Positions 18,666 to 28,627 of a stretch of DNA of 64,000 bases are shown here, one piece after another. The translations under genes and the position numbers were made by a program. This DNA comes from an uncultured Pelagibacteraceae bacterium (lineage in GTDB: Bacteria; Pseudomonadota; Alphaproteobacteria; Pelagibacterales; Pelagibacteraceae), in NCBI GenBank assembly GCA_902586125.1, contig CACIGI010000005.1, forward strand, positions 1 to 64,000. Direction: 5' to 3'. How positions within the stretch are numbered: position 1 is the stretch's first letter; every line of letters begins with the position of its first letter. Below the pieces are notes generated by a model. It was not told the origin of the DNA, made no database searches, and saw only the letters and a program-made list of their open reading frames with translations.

Positions 18666-21353
18666 ATGCAAAAAAGAGATCTTTATTATGAGAGAATTCC
18701 AACTAAACTTTTAAGAGAGGATGTCAAATACTTAGGAAACGTACTTGGAAAAGTTATTAAAGATCAAGAGGGTAAAAACTTTTTTGAACTAATTGAAAAA
18801 GTTAGAAAGCTATCAAAGGCTAATAAAAAAAAATCTAATTCAAAAAATACAAACAAAAAAGTTATTAAAGCTATTTGGGATCTAAACCCAAAAAATACTT
18901 TTAAATTAACAAGAGCATTTAGTCACTTTATGAACCTTATGAATTTGGCTGAATTGATCGATACCTCTCGTAATTTAAATGAATATGAAAATAATAAAAA
19001 AAAATTCAAAAATAATAATTTATTTATTGAAGAAGTTTTTGAAAATCTTTTTAATAACAAAAATATTTCAAATATTAAGATCTACAATACTGCTAAAAAG
19101 CTAAATATAGGAATTGTTTTAACTGCCCATCCAACTGAAGTTAAAAGAAGAACTTTAATTCAAAAATATCATAATATTATTGAAATTTTAGAGCAAAGAA
19201 ATCTACTGAAGAATTATCCTTCAAAGATGAAAATATTAGACAAAAAACTTTTTGATGAACTCACAATTATTTGGAATACTGACGATTTGAAAAGATTTAA
19301 ACCTTCTCCTTTTGATGAAGCAAAATGGGGCTTAGCTATTATTGAGGATAGTTTATGGGATACAATTCCAAAAGTTTACAGAAGATTAAATTCAATTTTC
19401 GTTCAGAATATGGGTAAAGGTTTACCAAAAAATTTCAATCCAATTGAGTTTGGTTCTTGGATGGGGGGTGATAGAGATGGTAATCCAAATGTAACAGCAG
19501 AAGTCACAAAAAAAGTAATTTTATTATCAAGATGGGAAGCAGCCAAATTATATGAAAAGTATTTAACAAAATTAATTAGGTCTTATTCTATGGAGAAATG
19601 CTCAAAAAAAATTAAGAGAAAGGTTGGAAAATCATTTGAACCATATCGTGTTTTTTTAAGACCTTTGAGAGATAAAATGAGAACTACACACAGATCAATT
19701 GAGCAATATCTAGTTAATAATAAACCCTTGGATAATAGAAAATTACTTAATTCAAGAGAGGAAATATTAAAACCGCTAAGAGTGGTGAGGGAGTCCTTAG
19801 AGCAAAATCAAAATGAAAATATTGCAAGCGGGGAATTATTAGATTTGATGAGAAGAGCTAAGTGTTTTGGTATTAATTTAGCAAGGCTAGATATAAGACA
19901 GGAATCATCAAGACATTGTCAATTAATATCCGAATATATAAAAAAAAAATATAACAAAGTTTATTTAAATTTTAGTGAAAAGGAAAAAATTTATTTTTTA
20001 AAAAAATTATTAATGTCGAAAAAAAAATATTTAAATAAATTTGAATTTAGAAATAAAGAAAATAAAGAGGTTTGGTCAACTTTTAAAGTTTTAGCCAATG
20101 AGCCTCCAGAAACTTTGGGCGCATATGTTATTTCTATGACGACTTCAGCATCTGATATTTTAACTGTTTATTTATTGCAAAAAGAGGCAAATATAAAACA
20201 TAAGCTAAGAGTTGTGCCTTTATTTGAGACTTTAGATGATTTGATTAACTCTAAAGAAGTAATGGAAAGTTTATTTTCTCAGTCTTGGTATAGAAAATTA
20301 ATTAAATCTCATCAAGAAGTTATGATTGGGTATTCTGACTCAAGCAAAGACGCAGGGAAAATTTGTTCTAACTGGCATCAATATAAAGCTCAAGAGTCCA
20401 TAATTAAGTTAGGTAAAAAATTTGATATTGAGGTTTCATTTTTTCATGGTAGAGGAGGGTCACCAGGAAGAGGTGGAGGCCCTATTCAAGCAACATTAAG
20501 ATCACTTCCCCCAAATTCAGTAAATGGAAAAATAAGAATTACTGATCAGGGTGAGGTTATACAACAAAAATATGGATACGAGCCTTTAGCTAAATATAAT
20601 TTGTGTAGTTATATAGGAGCAGTAACTGATGCTACATTAGATCCTCCACCTGTTCCAAAAAATAATTGGAGATCTTTAATAAGCAAAATGTCAGATATAT
20701 CAAAAAATTCTTACAGAAAAAATATTAATCAAAGTGCAGATTTTATAAAATATTTTAAAACTGTTACACCTCATAAAGCTTTAGGCAAGCTTTCTATAGG
20801 ATCTAGACCGACAAAAAGAAAGAATGTTGATAATATAAAAAGTTTAAGGGCCATTCCTTGGGTTTTTGCATGGACACAAATAAGGCTTATGCTGCCGGCA
20901 TGGCTAGGTAGTGCAGAGGCTTTAAGATATTCTTACATACGACAATTCAGAAAAACTCTCTACGACATGGAAAGAAATTGGCCTTTTTTTAACTCTATGA
21001 TGGATATGCTAGACATGGTTATTTCAAAAGCTGATCCTGAAATATCAAAAATATATGAACATTATTTAGCGGATAAAAGTTTAAAAAGAGTTGGTAAAAA
21101 ATTAAGATTTCAATTTGCTGTTATAAAAGAATTGAATAAGAAAATAACTCCTAAAGAAATATTAAATTCTAGAAAACAGTTTAGAACAACAATTATTGTG
21201 AGAAGTATATATTCTGAGGTTTTAAATATTATTCAGCCAATTGCTATCAACAAACTAAAGAATAAAAATAATGCTCAAAATAAAAAATATTTAAATGATG
21301 CTTTGTTAACCTCAATAGCTGGTATATCTGCAGCTATGAAAAATACAGGATAA
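18666..21353 (+). CDS. ppc: Phosphoenolpyruvate carboxylase
   Basis: Carboxylates PEP to oxaloacetate, feeding the TCA cycle. The 895-aa length is normal. Both signatures are intact: VLTAHPTEVKRRT with the catalytic histidine, and GYSDSSKDAGK with the catalytic lysine. The glycine-rich loop FHGRGGSPGRGGGP is also present. The C-terminus ends MKNTG, as in the family. Lys/Asn-rich insertions reflect the AT-rich genome. The stop shares one base with the ccdA start (TAATG). Confidence 0.97.
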   Translation: MQKRDLYYERIPTKLLREDVKYLGNVLGKVIKDQEGKNFFELIEKVRKLSKANKKKSNSKNTNKKVIKAIWDLNPKNTFKLTRAFSHFMNLMNLAELIDTSRNLNEYENNKKKFKNNNLFIEEVFENLFNNKNISNIKIYNTAKKLNIGIVLTAHPTEVKRRTLIQKYHNIIEILEQRNLLKNYPSKMKILDKKLFDELTIIWNTDDLKRFKPSPFDEAKWGLAIIEDSLWDTIPKVYRRLNSIFVQNMGKGLPKNFNPIEFGSWMGGDRDGNPNVTAEVTKKVILLSRWEAAKLYEKYLTKLIRSYSMEKCSKKIKRKVGKSFEPYRVFLRPLRDKMRTTHRSIEQYLVNNKPLDNRKLLNSREEILKPLRVVRESLEQNQNENIASGELLDLMRRAKCFGINLARLDIRQESSRHCQLISEYIKKKYNKVYLNFSEKEKIYFLKKLLMSKKKYLNKFEFRNKENKEVWSTFKVLANEPPETLGAYVISMTTSASDILTVYLLQKEANIKHKLRVVPLFETLDDLINSKEVMESLFSQSWYRKLIKSHQEVMIGYSDSSKDAGKICSNWHQYKAQESIIKLGKKFDIEVSFFHGRGGSPGRGGGPIQATLRSLPPNSVNGKIRITDQGEVIQQKYGYEPLAKYNLCSYIGAVTDATLDPPPVPKNNWRSLISKMSDISKNSYRKNINQSADFIKYFKTVTPHKALGKLSIGSRPTKRKNVDNIKSLRAIPWVFAWTQIRLMLPAWLGSAEALRYSYIRQFRKTLYDMERNWPFFNSMMDMLDMVISKADPEISKIYEHYLADKSLKRVGKKLRFQFAVIKELNKKITPKEILNSRKQFRTTIIVRSIYSEVLNIIQPIAINKLKNKNNAQNKKYLNDALLTSIAGISAAMKNTG

Positions 21354-22060
21354 TGATAGAATTTTTTATCGCTTTTGGAGCAGGATTAATCAGTTTCTTG
21401 TCACCATGTGTCCTACCTTTAATACCTGGATACATTTCTTATATTTCAGGAAGTTCAATTAATGAGTTAATTGAAAAAAAAAATATTAATTTAATTCCAA
21501 TTATTTTATTTACCATTGGTTTTTCTATTGTTTTTATAATTTTTGGAACAGCTTCAACTTTTTTAGGTAAAATATTTTTACAAAATTCTATTGAATTAAG
21601 AATTGCAGCAGGATTAGTAATAATTCTTTTCTCACTTCATATAATTGGGATAATTAATTTGAAATTTTTGAATTTTGAAAAAAGAATTGAAACTAAAACA
21701 AATAATAACTTTTACAGCCCAATTTTAATTGGTATGGCGTTCGCTTTTGGATGGACTCCTTGCATAGGTCCAATTTTAGGATCAATTTTGGTTCTTGCTG
21801 CAACTGAAGAAAATTTGACCAGGGGTATTTTGCTTCTCTTTTTTTATTCTTTTGGACTAGCTATTCCATTTATTTTATCGGGTTATTTAATACAAAAATT
21901 TTTGATTTTTTCTAAAAATTTTAAAAAAAATATTAACTTAGTATCTAAAGGTGGCGGAATAGTTCTTTTAATCACTGGTATTTTAATATTAACTAATCAA
22001 CTACAAGGTTTAGGATTTTACCTTTTAGGCATATTTCCTTTTTTACAAAACTTTGGATAA
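21353..22060 (+). CDS. ccdA: CcdA-type cytochrome c biogenesis / thiol transporter
   Basis: A 235-aa membrane protein with about six hydrophobic segments. The two redox cysteines appear in LSPCVLPLIPGY (segment 1) and WTPCIGPILGS (segment 4), the defining CcdA pattern. It moves reducing equivalents across the inner membrane for heme attachment or periplasmic thiol reduction. It overlaps ppc by one base. Confidence 0.92.
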   Translation: MIEFFIAFGAGLISFLSPCVLPLIPGYISYISGSSINELIEKKNINLIPIILFTIGFSIVFIIFGTASTFLGKIFLQNSIELRIAAGLVIILFSLHIIGIINLKFLNFEKRIETKTNNNFYSPILIGMAFAFGWTPCIGPILGSILVLAATEENLTRGILLLFFYSFGLAIPFILSGYLIQKFLIFSKNFKKNINLVSKGGGIVLLITGILILTNQLQGLGFYLLGIFPFLQNFG

Positions 22061-22066
22061 AAGATT

Positions 22067-22651
22067 ATGAAAATTTATCAAATTGATTCTAGTGCAAGAA
22101 AAGAAGGTTCAACCTCAAGAGCTTTAGCTAAAAAATTACTAGATAAAATAAAAAAACCCGGAGATGAAATTATATATAGAGACTTAGATGATGAAATGGT
22201 TTTTGTTTCTGGTCTGACTGAGTCAGGAATGAAAATTGATAAAAAAGATCAAACAGATCATCATAAAAAGATGTTTGAATTATCTGATAAGTTAGTAAAA
22301 GAACTTAAGGAAAGTGACATAATTATAATATCAGCACCAATCTATAATTATGGACCTCCTGCTACTTTAAAAGCATGGTCAGATTTAGCTGCTAGAATAG
22401 GTGAAACTTTTAGGTTTAAACCAAATGGCAGAAGAGAAGGATTACTTAAAAATAAGAAAGCATATTTAGTAATAACCTCTGGAGGCACGAAATTGAATAG
22501 TCCTGAGGATTTTTTAACACCTTGGTTAAAATTTATTTTAAATTTTTTTGGCATCAATCATGTAGAAATTATCAGTGCAGATCAGATGTCTTTAGATTAT
22601 GAAAAATCTATTAGAGATGCCGAAGCTCAAATTGATAAAATAAAAGCTTAA
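22067..22651 (+). CDS. Flavodoxin-fold NAD(P)H oxidoreductase (AzoR-like)
   Basis: A 194-aa FMN-dependent reductase. It has SSARKEGSTSRALA near the N-terminus for the FMN phosphate, SAPIYNYGPPATLKAW (family MYNFGIPSxLKxW motif) and TSGGTKLN. It resembles FMN-dependent NADH-azoreductase. The true role is probably quinone or related reduction. It begins six bases after ccdA. Confidence 0.85.
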   Translation: MKIYQIDSSARKEGSTSRALAKKLLDKIKKPGDEIIYRDLDDEMVFVSGLTESGMKIDKKDQTDHHKKMFELSDKLVKELKESDIIIISAPIYNYGPPATLKAWSDLAARIGETFRFKPNGRREGLLKNKKAYLVITSGGTKLNSPEDFLTPWLKFILNFFGINHVEIISADQMSLDYEKSIRDAEAQIDKIKA

Positions 22652-22727
22652 TGAATAGTTCAATTAAAACAATGGAAAGAATATGCAACCAAATGTATGA
22701 TTGAAATAATGGATAACAAAGTATAAA

Positions 22728-22802
22728 ACATCGATCAGGGGTGTCTTTGTAGACTGAGATTATACCCTAAGAACCTGTCCGGTAATTCAGAAAGGGATAA
22801 CA
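22728..22802 (+). ncRNA. TPP (thiamin pyrophosphate) riboswitch
   Basis: Conserved THI-box pieces occur in order: ATCAGGGGTG (22733-22742), CTGAGA (22754-22759), ATACCC (22762-22767), GAACCTG (22771-22777), GGTAAT (22781-22786) and AAAGGGATAACA just before the GTG start. GGGGT can pair with ACCC as in known TPP aptamers. Because the presumed ribosome site (AAAGGG) lies in the last conserved element, ligand binding should block translation of the symporter gene that follows. Confidence 0.93.
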
Positions 22803-24251
22803 GTGGATAAAACTTTTTTTTTAGGTCAATCTACATCACTTATATTACTTATTATTATAAATTTAATATTTGTTTTTTTTGGTTTATACAATTCAAAAAA
22901 ATATAAAGGTCTAAATAACTATCTAACTGCCAATAGAAATATTGGATTGTTTTCATTAACAACAAGTTTAATTGCCTCTGCTTTAGGTGCATGGATTTTA
23001 TTCGGCCCTGCCTCAGCAGCAACATGGGGAGGCATCGGGGCTATAATAGGTTATTCATTAGGTACAGCTTTTCCAATGTTTTTTTTAATATATTTAGGAA
23101 AAAAAATTAGAAAAGAATTTCCTAAAGGATCCTCTTTAGTTGAGTTTATGCGTAAAAAGTTTAATAAAAGTTTATTCAAACTAATTTTGTTAATGACAAT
23201 TTTTTATATGTTTATTTTTTTGTGTGCTGAAGTTACTGCAATAGCCGTATTAATTAATTATATTTCAGGCACCCAGCTTTGGATAACTGCTTTAATTGTT
23301 TTATTATCTACTCTTGTTTATACTTTATATGGAGGCTTAAGGGCTTCTATATTTACTGATAATATTCAAATGGTTGTTATAGGGGTTCTTTTGTTAGTTT
23401 CTCTGGCTTACATAAGCTCTTCTACAGGATCTGAATTTTCTTTTGATTTTATAAAAGAAAAAAATCCTCAACTATTAAGCTCGTCTTACTTACCAAACTA
23501 TACAGCTGGTTTAACTTTTTTTATTGCAGTAGCAGCAACTAATTTATTTCATCAGGGTAATTGGCAAAGAGTATATGCTGCTAAAAACTTTGAAACTCTT
23601 AAAAAAAGCTTAATTATATCTTTTTTTATTATTACACCTATCGTATTTTACATGGGATTTTCGGGAATGGTTGCTTTTTCTATAGATCCAACCACCAGAC
23701 CAGATCTTGGTTTTTTTACATTATTATTAAAAAAACAAACAGTACCACTTTCTATTGTAGTAATTATATTAGGTTTGGCATTAACCATCTCAACTGTAGA
23801 TACTTTAGTAAATGCTATATCAAGCTTAATTATTGTAGATGGTAAAGCAACATTTAATCTAGATAAAAAAATAAAATATTTAAATTTTTCTAAATATATA
23901 ATTTTATTTTTATCTTTTATTTCTTTTATAGTTGCATCCAAAGGATTCGATATATTATATTTATTTTTACTAGCTGATTTATTCTGTTGTGCATTTGTAC
24001 TTACCGTTTTTTACAGTTTTTATAATAAAAATATCAACGAAAGAAATGCATATATATCAATCATTATTGGACTTATATTTGGATTTTTATTCTTCCCTTC
24101 ACCGGATTTCTCAAAAAGTTTATTAGTTGGTATTTTGTTATCAAAAGAGATTTTTAGCCCGTTTATAATCCAATCATTATTATTTTTGTCATTTATGATT
24201 GCAACTTTTTTACCTTTTTTGGTTCTTAAAGCTCAAAAGATGAAATTTTAG
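22803..24251 (+). CDS. thiV: Sodium:solute symporter, putative HMP/thiamin-precursor transporter ThiV
   Basis: A 482-aa SSS-family permease with about 13 hydrophobic segments. Family marks include TANRNIGLFSLTTSLIASALG and TLYGGLRASIFTDNIQM. The start is GTG at 22803, placed directly after a TPP riboswitch. In SAR11 a symporter with this leader is known as ThiV and is tied to uptake of the thiamin pyrimidine precursor HMP. The substrate is thus taken from the regulatory context, not from the protein sequence itself. Confidence 0.88.
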   Translation: MDKTFFLGQSTSLILLIIINLIFVFFGLYNSKKYKGLNNYLTANRNIGLFSLTTSLIASALGAWILFGPASAATWGGIGAIIGYSLGTAFPMFFLIYLGKKIRKEFPKGSSLVEFMRKKFNKSLFKLILLMTIFYMFIFLCAEVTAIAVLINYISGTQLWITALIVLLSTLVYTLYGGLRASIFTDNIQMVVIGVLLLVSLAYISSSTGSEFSFDFIKEKNPQLLSSSYLPNYTAGLTFFIAVAATNLFHQGNWQRVYAAKNFETLKKSLIISFFIITPIVFYMGFSGMVAFSIDPTTRPDLGFFTLLLKKQTVPLSIVVIILGLALTISTVDTLVNAISSLIIVDGKATFNLDKKIKYLNFSKYIILFLSFISFIVASKGFDILYLFLLADLFCCAFVLTVFYSFYNKNINERNAYISIIIGLIFGFLFFPSPDFSKSLLVGILLSKEIFSPFIIQSLLFLSFMIATFLPFLVLKAQKMKF

Positions 24252-24292
24252 TTGATTGTATTAAGTGAATTAATAGTTATATAACTGACCGA

Positions 24293-25228
24293 ATGTCAGA
24301 AAATCAAATAGTAATAAACGATCTCTCAAAAGTTTATGATAACGGTTTTAATGCTTTAAAAAATATAAACCTCAATATTAAAAAAGGGGAAATTTTTGCG
24401 ATGCTTGGACCCAACGGCGCAGGTAAAACTACTTTGATTAGCATTATTTGTGGTATTGTAAAACCATCATCAGGAAAAGTTACAGTTGAAGACTTTGATA
24501 TCATTAAGGATTACAGGGAAACAAGATCACGTATAGGACTCGTTCCTCAGGAATTAACTTTAGAGCAGTTTGAAACTGTTTTTAATAACGTTTCATATTC
24601 AAGAGGTTTGTATGGGAAAAAACCAGATCCAAAACATATTGAAAAAGTCTTGAAACAACTCAGCCTTTGGGACAAAAAAGATTTAATCTTGCGAAAATTA
24701 TCAGGTGGAATGAAAAGAAGAGTTTTAATCGCCAAAGCATTGTCTCATGAGCCTAAAATTTTATTTTTAGATGAACCTACTGCTGGTGTAGATGTTGAAT
24801 TAAGACAAGAGATGTGGAAGGTGGTAAAATCATTAAGAGAAATAGGTGTTACAATTATTTTAACAACTCATTATATTGAAGAGGCCGAAGCGATTGCTGA
24901 TCGAGTAGGTGTTATTAATCAAGGAGAAATTATCATTGTAGAACAAAAGAAAGAACTTATAAAAAAAATGGGTCGAAAAGTTTTATCTGTTGAATTACAG
25001 GAGGAAATTCAAGATATTCCAGACTCATTAAAAAAATATAATTTGATTATTGGAAGTAATAAGATGTCTTTAGCGTATACTTATAACTTAGAAGAAAAAC
25101 AGACTGGGATTACAAATCTTTTACGAGATATAAAAGACTCAGGATTGAGATTGAGAGATTTGAAAACAGAACAAAGCAATTTAGAAAAAATATTTGTAAC
25201 TTTAGTGAGGGAAAATAATGAAAATTAA
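24293..25228 (+). CDS. ABC transporter ATP-binding protein
   Basis: A 311-aa ATPase of the CcmA/DrrA/YadG type. Walker [11 protein letters not shown]-loop LVPQE, signature LSGGMKRR, Walker [13 protein letters not shown] and switch histidine in [10 protein letters not shown] are intact. The C-terminal 80 residues form the extra domain of this exporter class. It overlaps its permease by 11 bases, so the two form one exporter. The substrate (drug, lipid or glycan) is unknown. Confidence 0.92.
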   Translation: MSENQIVINDLSKVYDNGFNALKNINLNIKKGEIFAMLGPNGAGKTTLISIICGIVKPSSGKVTVEDFDIIKDYRETRSRIGLVPQELTLEQFETVFNNVSYSRGLYGKKPDPKHIEKVLKQLSLWDKKDLILRKLSGGMKRRVLIAKALSHEPKILFLDEPTAGVDVELRQEMWKVVKSLREIGVTIILTTHYIEEAEAIADRVGVINQGEIIIVEQKKELIKKMGRKVLSVELQEEIQDIPDSLKKYNLIIGSNKMSLAYTYNLEEKQTGITNLLRDIKDSGLRLRDLKTEQSNLEKIFVTLVRENNEN

Positions 25229-25985
25229 TTATTATGGATTTAAAGCTATTTATTTTCATGAAATGGATAGATTTAAACGAACTTTAGGTCAATCTCTTTT
25301 ATCACCAGTAATTTCAACTTCATTATATTTTATTGTTTTTGGTTCTGTGATTGGTGGCTACGTTCAAAAAATTGATGGCATTAGCTATGGATCATTTATA
25401 GTTCCAGGATTGTTAATGCTAACTCTATTAACTCAATCAATAAGTAACACTTCTTTTGGAATATTTTTCCCAAAATTTAATGGGACTATTTATGAAATTT
25501 TAGCTGCACCTATTTCCGCTTACGAAATTGTACTAGCATTTGTAAGTGCAGGTGCCACCAAAACACTGATTGTTGGTTTTGTAATTTTTTTGACAGCACA
25601 ATTTTTTGCTGATGTGCAAGTCCAATATCCATTATTAATGATTTTTTTATTAATTCTTGTTTCTTTCACATTTGCATTATTTGGGTTTTTAGTTGGTTTA
25701 ATTAGCAAGGACTTTGAACAGATGTCAATAATCCCTTCTTTTGTGATAACACCAATGGTATTTTTAGGTGGAAGTCTTTATTCATTAGATATGTTGCCTG
25801 AATTTTGGCAAGTGGTTACTTATTTTAATCCTGTTGTTTACCTAATTAGCAGCCTTAGATACTCCTTCTATGGTATATCAGATTTTAATATTTGGATTAG
25901 TGTTGGTTTAATGGTGTTATTCTTGTCAGTTTGTGTAATTATTGTCTCTATCTTACTTAAAAAAGGTTACAGCATAAAATCTTAA
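25218..25985 (+). CDS. ABC-2 type transporter permease
   Basis: A 255-aa inner-membrane permease with six hydrophobic segments. The early segments read [16 protein letters not shown] and [16 protein letters not shown], and [18 protein letters not shown] is the conserved loop of the YadH/ABC2_membrane family. The partner of the ATPase directly upstream (11-base overlap). Confidence 0.92.
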   Translation: MKINYYGFKAIYFHEMDRFKRTLGQSLLSPVISTSLYFIVFGSVIGGYVQKIDGISYGSFIVPGLLMLTLLTQSISNTSFGIFFPKFNGTIYEILAAPISAYEIVLAFVSAGATKTLIVGFVIFLTAQFFADVQVQYPLLMIFLLILVSFTFALFGFLVGLISKDFEQMSIIPSFVITPMVFLGGSLYSLDMLPEFWQVVTYFNPVVYLISSLRYSFYGISDFNIWISVGLMVLFLSVCVIIVSILLKKGYSIKS

Positions 25986-25990
25986 AAGAT

Positions 25991-26671
25991 TTATTTAAAA
26001 ATTTTTTTGAGTTTTTTGAGGTTATCTAAATTATCAACCGTGTACCATTTTTTTGGCATTACATCAGAAACGTATAATTGTCTGATTTTAATTAGTTTTT
26101 TCCATAGAATGTTAAAGTCATCAGTTGGTTTAATTTTATCATTAATCTTTTTTGGATTTAATATTTGAATACCAGTGCAGTAAATATCAGATTTTTGTTT
26201 TCTTGAAAGTTTTTGAACAATATTTTTTTTTCTAAAAATAAAGTCTCCTGTTAATCCTTTAATTGGTTTTGTTGGAATTAACATACACAATGGCTGACCT
26301 TTTTTATAATAATCTTTTTCAAGTTTTTTAAAATCAATATTAGTGACGTTATCACAAGTTAAGACATAAATTGGTGAGTTAAATGATTTAAATATAGAGT
26401 TGAATATCCACCAAGAATTACCTTTTTTATCTGTATTAATTATTGAAGAAACTTTCTCTTCAATTAAATGTTTAGCTAAAATAGGTCCTTTATAACCAAC
26501 AGAAATATGAACAAAATTTATATATTTTTTAAGTCTTTTGATACCTCTTGCTATTAATGAGGTTTGTTTAAATTTGACTAAACCCTTAGGTATTTTTTTT
26601 GTAATAGGCATTAACCTGGCTCCTCGACCAGCTGCCATTATAAAAGCATGATTTATTTTTTTATAAGTCAT
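25991..26671 (-). CDS. Sugar nucleotidyltransferase-like protein
   Basis: A 226-aa NTP-transferase. The nucleotide-binding signature AFIMAAGRGARLMPITKK and KGLVKF begin the protein, and YVLTCDNVTNIDF carries the metal aspartate. It probably activates a sugar phosphate or a small head group (for example a phosphocholine-type substrate, as in LicC) for surface polymers. It overlaps the SDR gene by 11 bases. Confidence 0.8.
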   Translation of the reverse strand: MTYKKINHAFIMAAGRGARLMPITKKIPKGLVKFKQTSLIARGIKRLKKYINFVHISVGYKGPILAKHLIEEKVSSIINTDKKGNSWWIFNSIFKSFNSPIYVLTCDNVTNIDFKKLEKDYYKKGQPLCMLIPTKPIKGLTGDFIFRKKNIVQKLSRKQKSDIYCTGIQILNPKKINDKIKPTDDFNILWKKLIKIRQLYVSDVMPKKWYTVDNLDNLKKLKKIFK

Positions 26672-27614
26672 TAGATTTCAGTCCAAATCTAATAATTTTT
26701 TCAATTTCAGACTGCGCTAATCTCTTTGCATTTTCAGAAGATACTATTTGTTTAAGTGGTTTTTTTAAGAAATTATTAAAATCAATTATAAAATATTTTT
26801 TGTTTTTAATTTTCATTTCTTTAGCATATCTCAACTCATCCTCGCCAATTAGATATTCATCTTGTCGATCACCTTTTCTGGATTGAATTATTTTATACTT
26901 ACCACCAAATTTTTTGGTCCAAACTTTTAAAAAATCAATCATTTTTGCAGATTTCATTTCTGCTGACAAAATTTTTCCATTTAATTTGTTTTTAAGTTTT
27001 AAGGCTTGATCAATTAAACTTACAGCTTCATTGACTGAGAAAAAAAATCGCCTCATGTAAGGACCAGTAGTAAATATAGTCTTATTTTTCTTATACATTT
27101 GTTTCCAAATTGGTAGAACAGAACCAGTGGACCATGTTACATTACCATATCTGACACAAATAAATTTAGTTTTGCTATAAGATTTTACCGATGAAAAAAG
27201 TCTTTCCATACAAGATTTACTTAAACCATAAATATTTTTTATTGGTGGTGATGCTTTATCAGTTGAGACACCGATAACAGTTGGAACTTTTTTGTTTATA
27301 CAAGCACGAACAACATTTGTAGATCCAAGTATATTTATATCAATACATTCAAATGGAAATCTTTCTGATAAATCTACAAATTTTGTAGCTGCTGCATGAA
27401 TTACAATATCAGGTCTAGTATAATTTAAACAATCATGTACAGACTCAATATTAGAAACATCTAAAGGCACCACTTCACAATTCGTTAAATTTTTCACTAA
27501 AAAATTTTGTTTGTTATTACGAGCACCAAGAAAAACTTTATATTTTTTCTTATAAAAATTAGCTAAATTTCTTCCGAGATAACCAGTGCCACCCGTTATT
27601 AGAATTTTTTTCAT
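26661..27614 (-). CDS. NAD-dependent epimerase/dehydratase (CapD/PseB-like SDR)
   Basis: A 317-aa extended SDR. The Rossmann motif is ITGGTGYLGRNL at the N-terminus. HAAATKFVDLSERFPFE and STDKASPPIKNIYGLSK match the CapD/FlaA1/PseB nucleotide-sugar 4,6-dehydratase group, and the active-site lysine is in GLSKSCMERL. With the nucleotidyltransferase it likely makes a modified nucleotide sugar for a surface glycan. Confidence 0.82.
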   Translation of the reverse strand: MKKILITGGTGYLGRNLANFYKKKYKVFLGARNNKQNFLVKNLTNCEVVPLDVSNIESVHDCLNYTRPDIVIHAAATKFVDLSERFPFECIDINILGSTNVVRACINKKVPTVIGVSTDKASPPIKNIYGLSKSCMERLFSSVKSYSKTKFICVRYGNVTWSTGSVLPIWKQMYKKNKTIFTTGPYMRRFFFSVNEAVSLIDQALKLKNKLNGKILSAEMKSAKMIDFLKVWTKKFGGKYKIIQSRKGDRQDEYLIGEDELRYAKEMKIKNKKYFIIDFNNFLKKPLKQIVSSENAKRLAQSEIEKIIRFGLKSNDL

Positions 27615-27655
27615 TATAAAATATTGTAAATTTGTTTATAATTTCAAATTAAATA

Positions 27656-28576
27656 ATGTCTATATCTATTCATATACCTTTTTACAATCCAAATCCTGAA
27701 AAAAAGGAGGGTCATAGAAATTTACGAAGATTTGATTATCTAAAAGAAAATATTGATAATTTAAAAACTCTTTCAATTAAAAATGATATTTTTGTTCACA
27801 CGCATAATGAGTTTTTAGATGATAAAAAATTAGATGCTAAGATAATAAAGCATCAAATAAACGATAGTGATTTAGATAAAGGTTATTTAACATGGAAATG
27901 CCGACCATTAATGGAAGAACAAAAAAATGATTATGAATATTTTTTATATTTAGAGCATGATATAAAATTTTCAGAGAATAATTTACAATATTGGCAGAAA
28001 CACCAAGAGCTGTTAAATAAAAAAAATTATCATCTTGGTTTTTTAATTTATGAGAAGAACCACGAAGACAAAGAAAATTATAGTATTCATATATTAAGGA
28101 AATTGAACAAATACATAGAGTTGGAGGGCAATAGATTTGTAGTAAATGATTGGGACAATTATTGTTGTTTTTGGATATATAACAAAGATCAATTTCTTAA
28201 ATTTTTGAAATCAAAATGGTGGTCTTTTAAAAAAAGAGCCCATAATTTCAAAATTAACTATGGTATAACAGAGAGATCATCAATAGGGTTTCATTCCTTT
28301 AACATGAATTATTTTAAAGCTACATTAATTCCTGATATAAATAATCAACCTGATCCAAATTGCTTTATAGAACATATGACTAATAATTATTTTGATAAAT
28401 TTCCTGAATTTAAAAATCAAAATTATTCAGATATTAGAGGCGTGTGTTCTTTAAAAATCAAAGATATTTTTGAGGAATCAAAAAATTTTAAAAAGGTTAA
28501 GGAGAACTTTATCTTAATAAAACTTTATAAATTATTTTTATGGAAGTTTAGATTTATTACTAGAAAATTCAACTGA
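27656..28576 (+). CDS. Putative glycosyltransferase-like protein of unknown family
   Basis: A 306-aa soluble protein. The start ISIHIPFYNPNP and the later YFLYLEHDIKFSENN resemble the first strand and the acidic DxD-like site of GT-A glycosyltransferases. The rest (VNDWDNYCCFWIYN, RSSIGFHSFNMNYF, PNCFIEHMTNNY) is not recognised. It is divergent from the sugar nucleotide genes across 41 bases, which supports a glycan role. The C-terminus is basic and hydrophobic and may bind the membrane. Confidence 0.55.
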   Translation: MSISIHIPFYNPNPEKKEGHRNLRRFDYLKENIDNLKTLSIKNDIFVHTHNEFLDDKKLDAKIIKHQINDSDLDKGYLTWKCRPLMEEQKNDYEYFLYLEHDIKFSENNLQYWQKHQELLNKKNYHLGFLIYEKNHEDKENYSIHILRKLNKYIELEGNRFVVNDWDNYCCFWIYNKDQFLKFLKSKWWSFKKRAHNFKINYGITERSSIGFHSFNMNYFKATLIPDINNQPDPNCFIEHMTNNYFDKFPEFKNQNYSDIRGVCSLKIKDIFEESKNFKKVKENFILIKLYKLFLWKFRFITRKFN

Positions 28577-28594
28577 CCCATTTCTGGGCCAGTT
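28571..28594. terminator. Hairpin between convergent genes
   Basis: AACTGACCCA and TGGGCCAGTT flank a TTTC loop and pair over ten positions with one mismatch. It lies between the ends of the 306-aa gene and aceA. No U-tract follows on either strand, so it is a weak or bidirectional stop at best. Confidence 0.5.
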
Positions 28595-28627
28595 AATAGA
28601 CTAATATATTTTAGAGGAATTGTTTTA

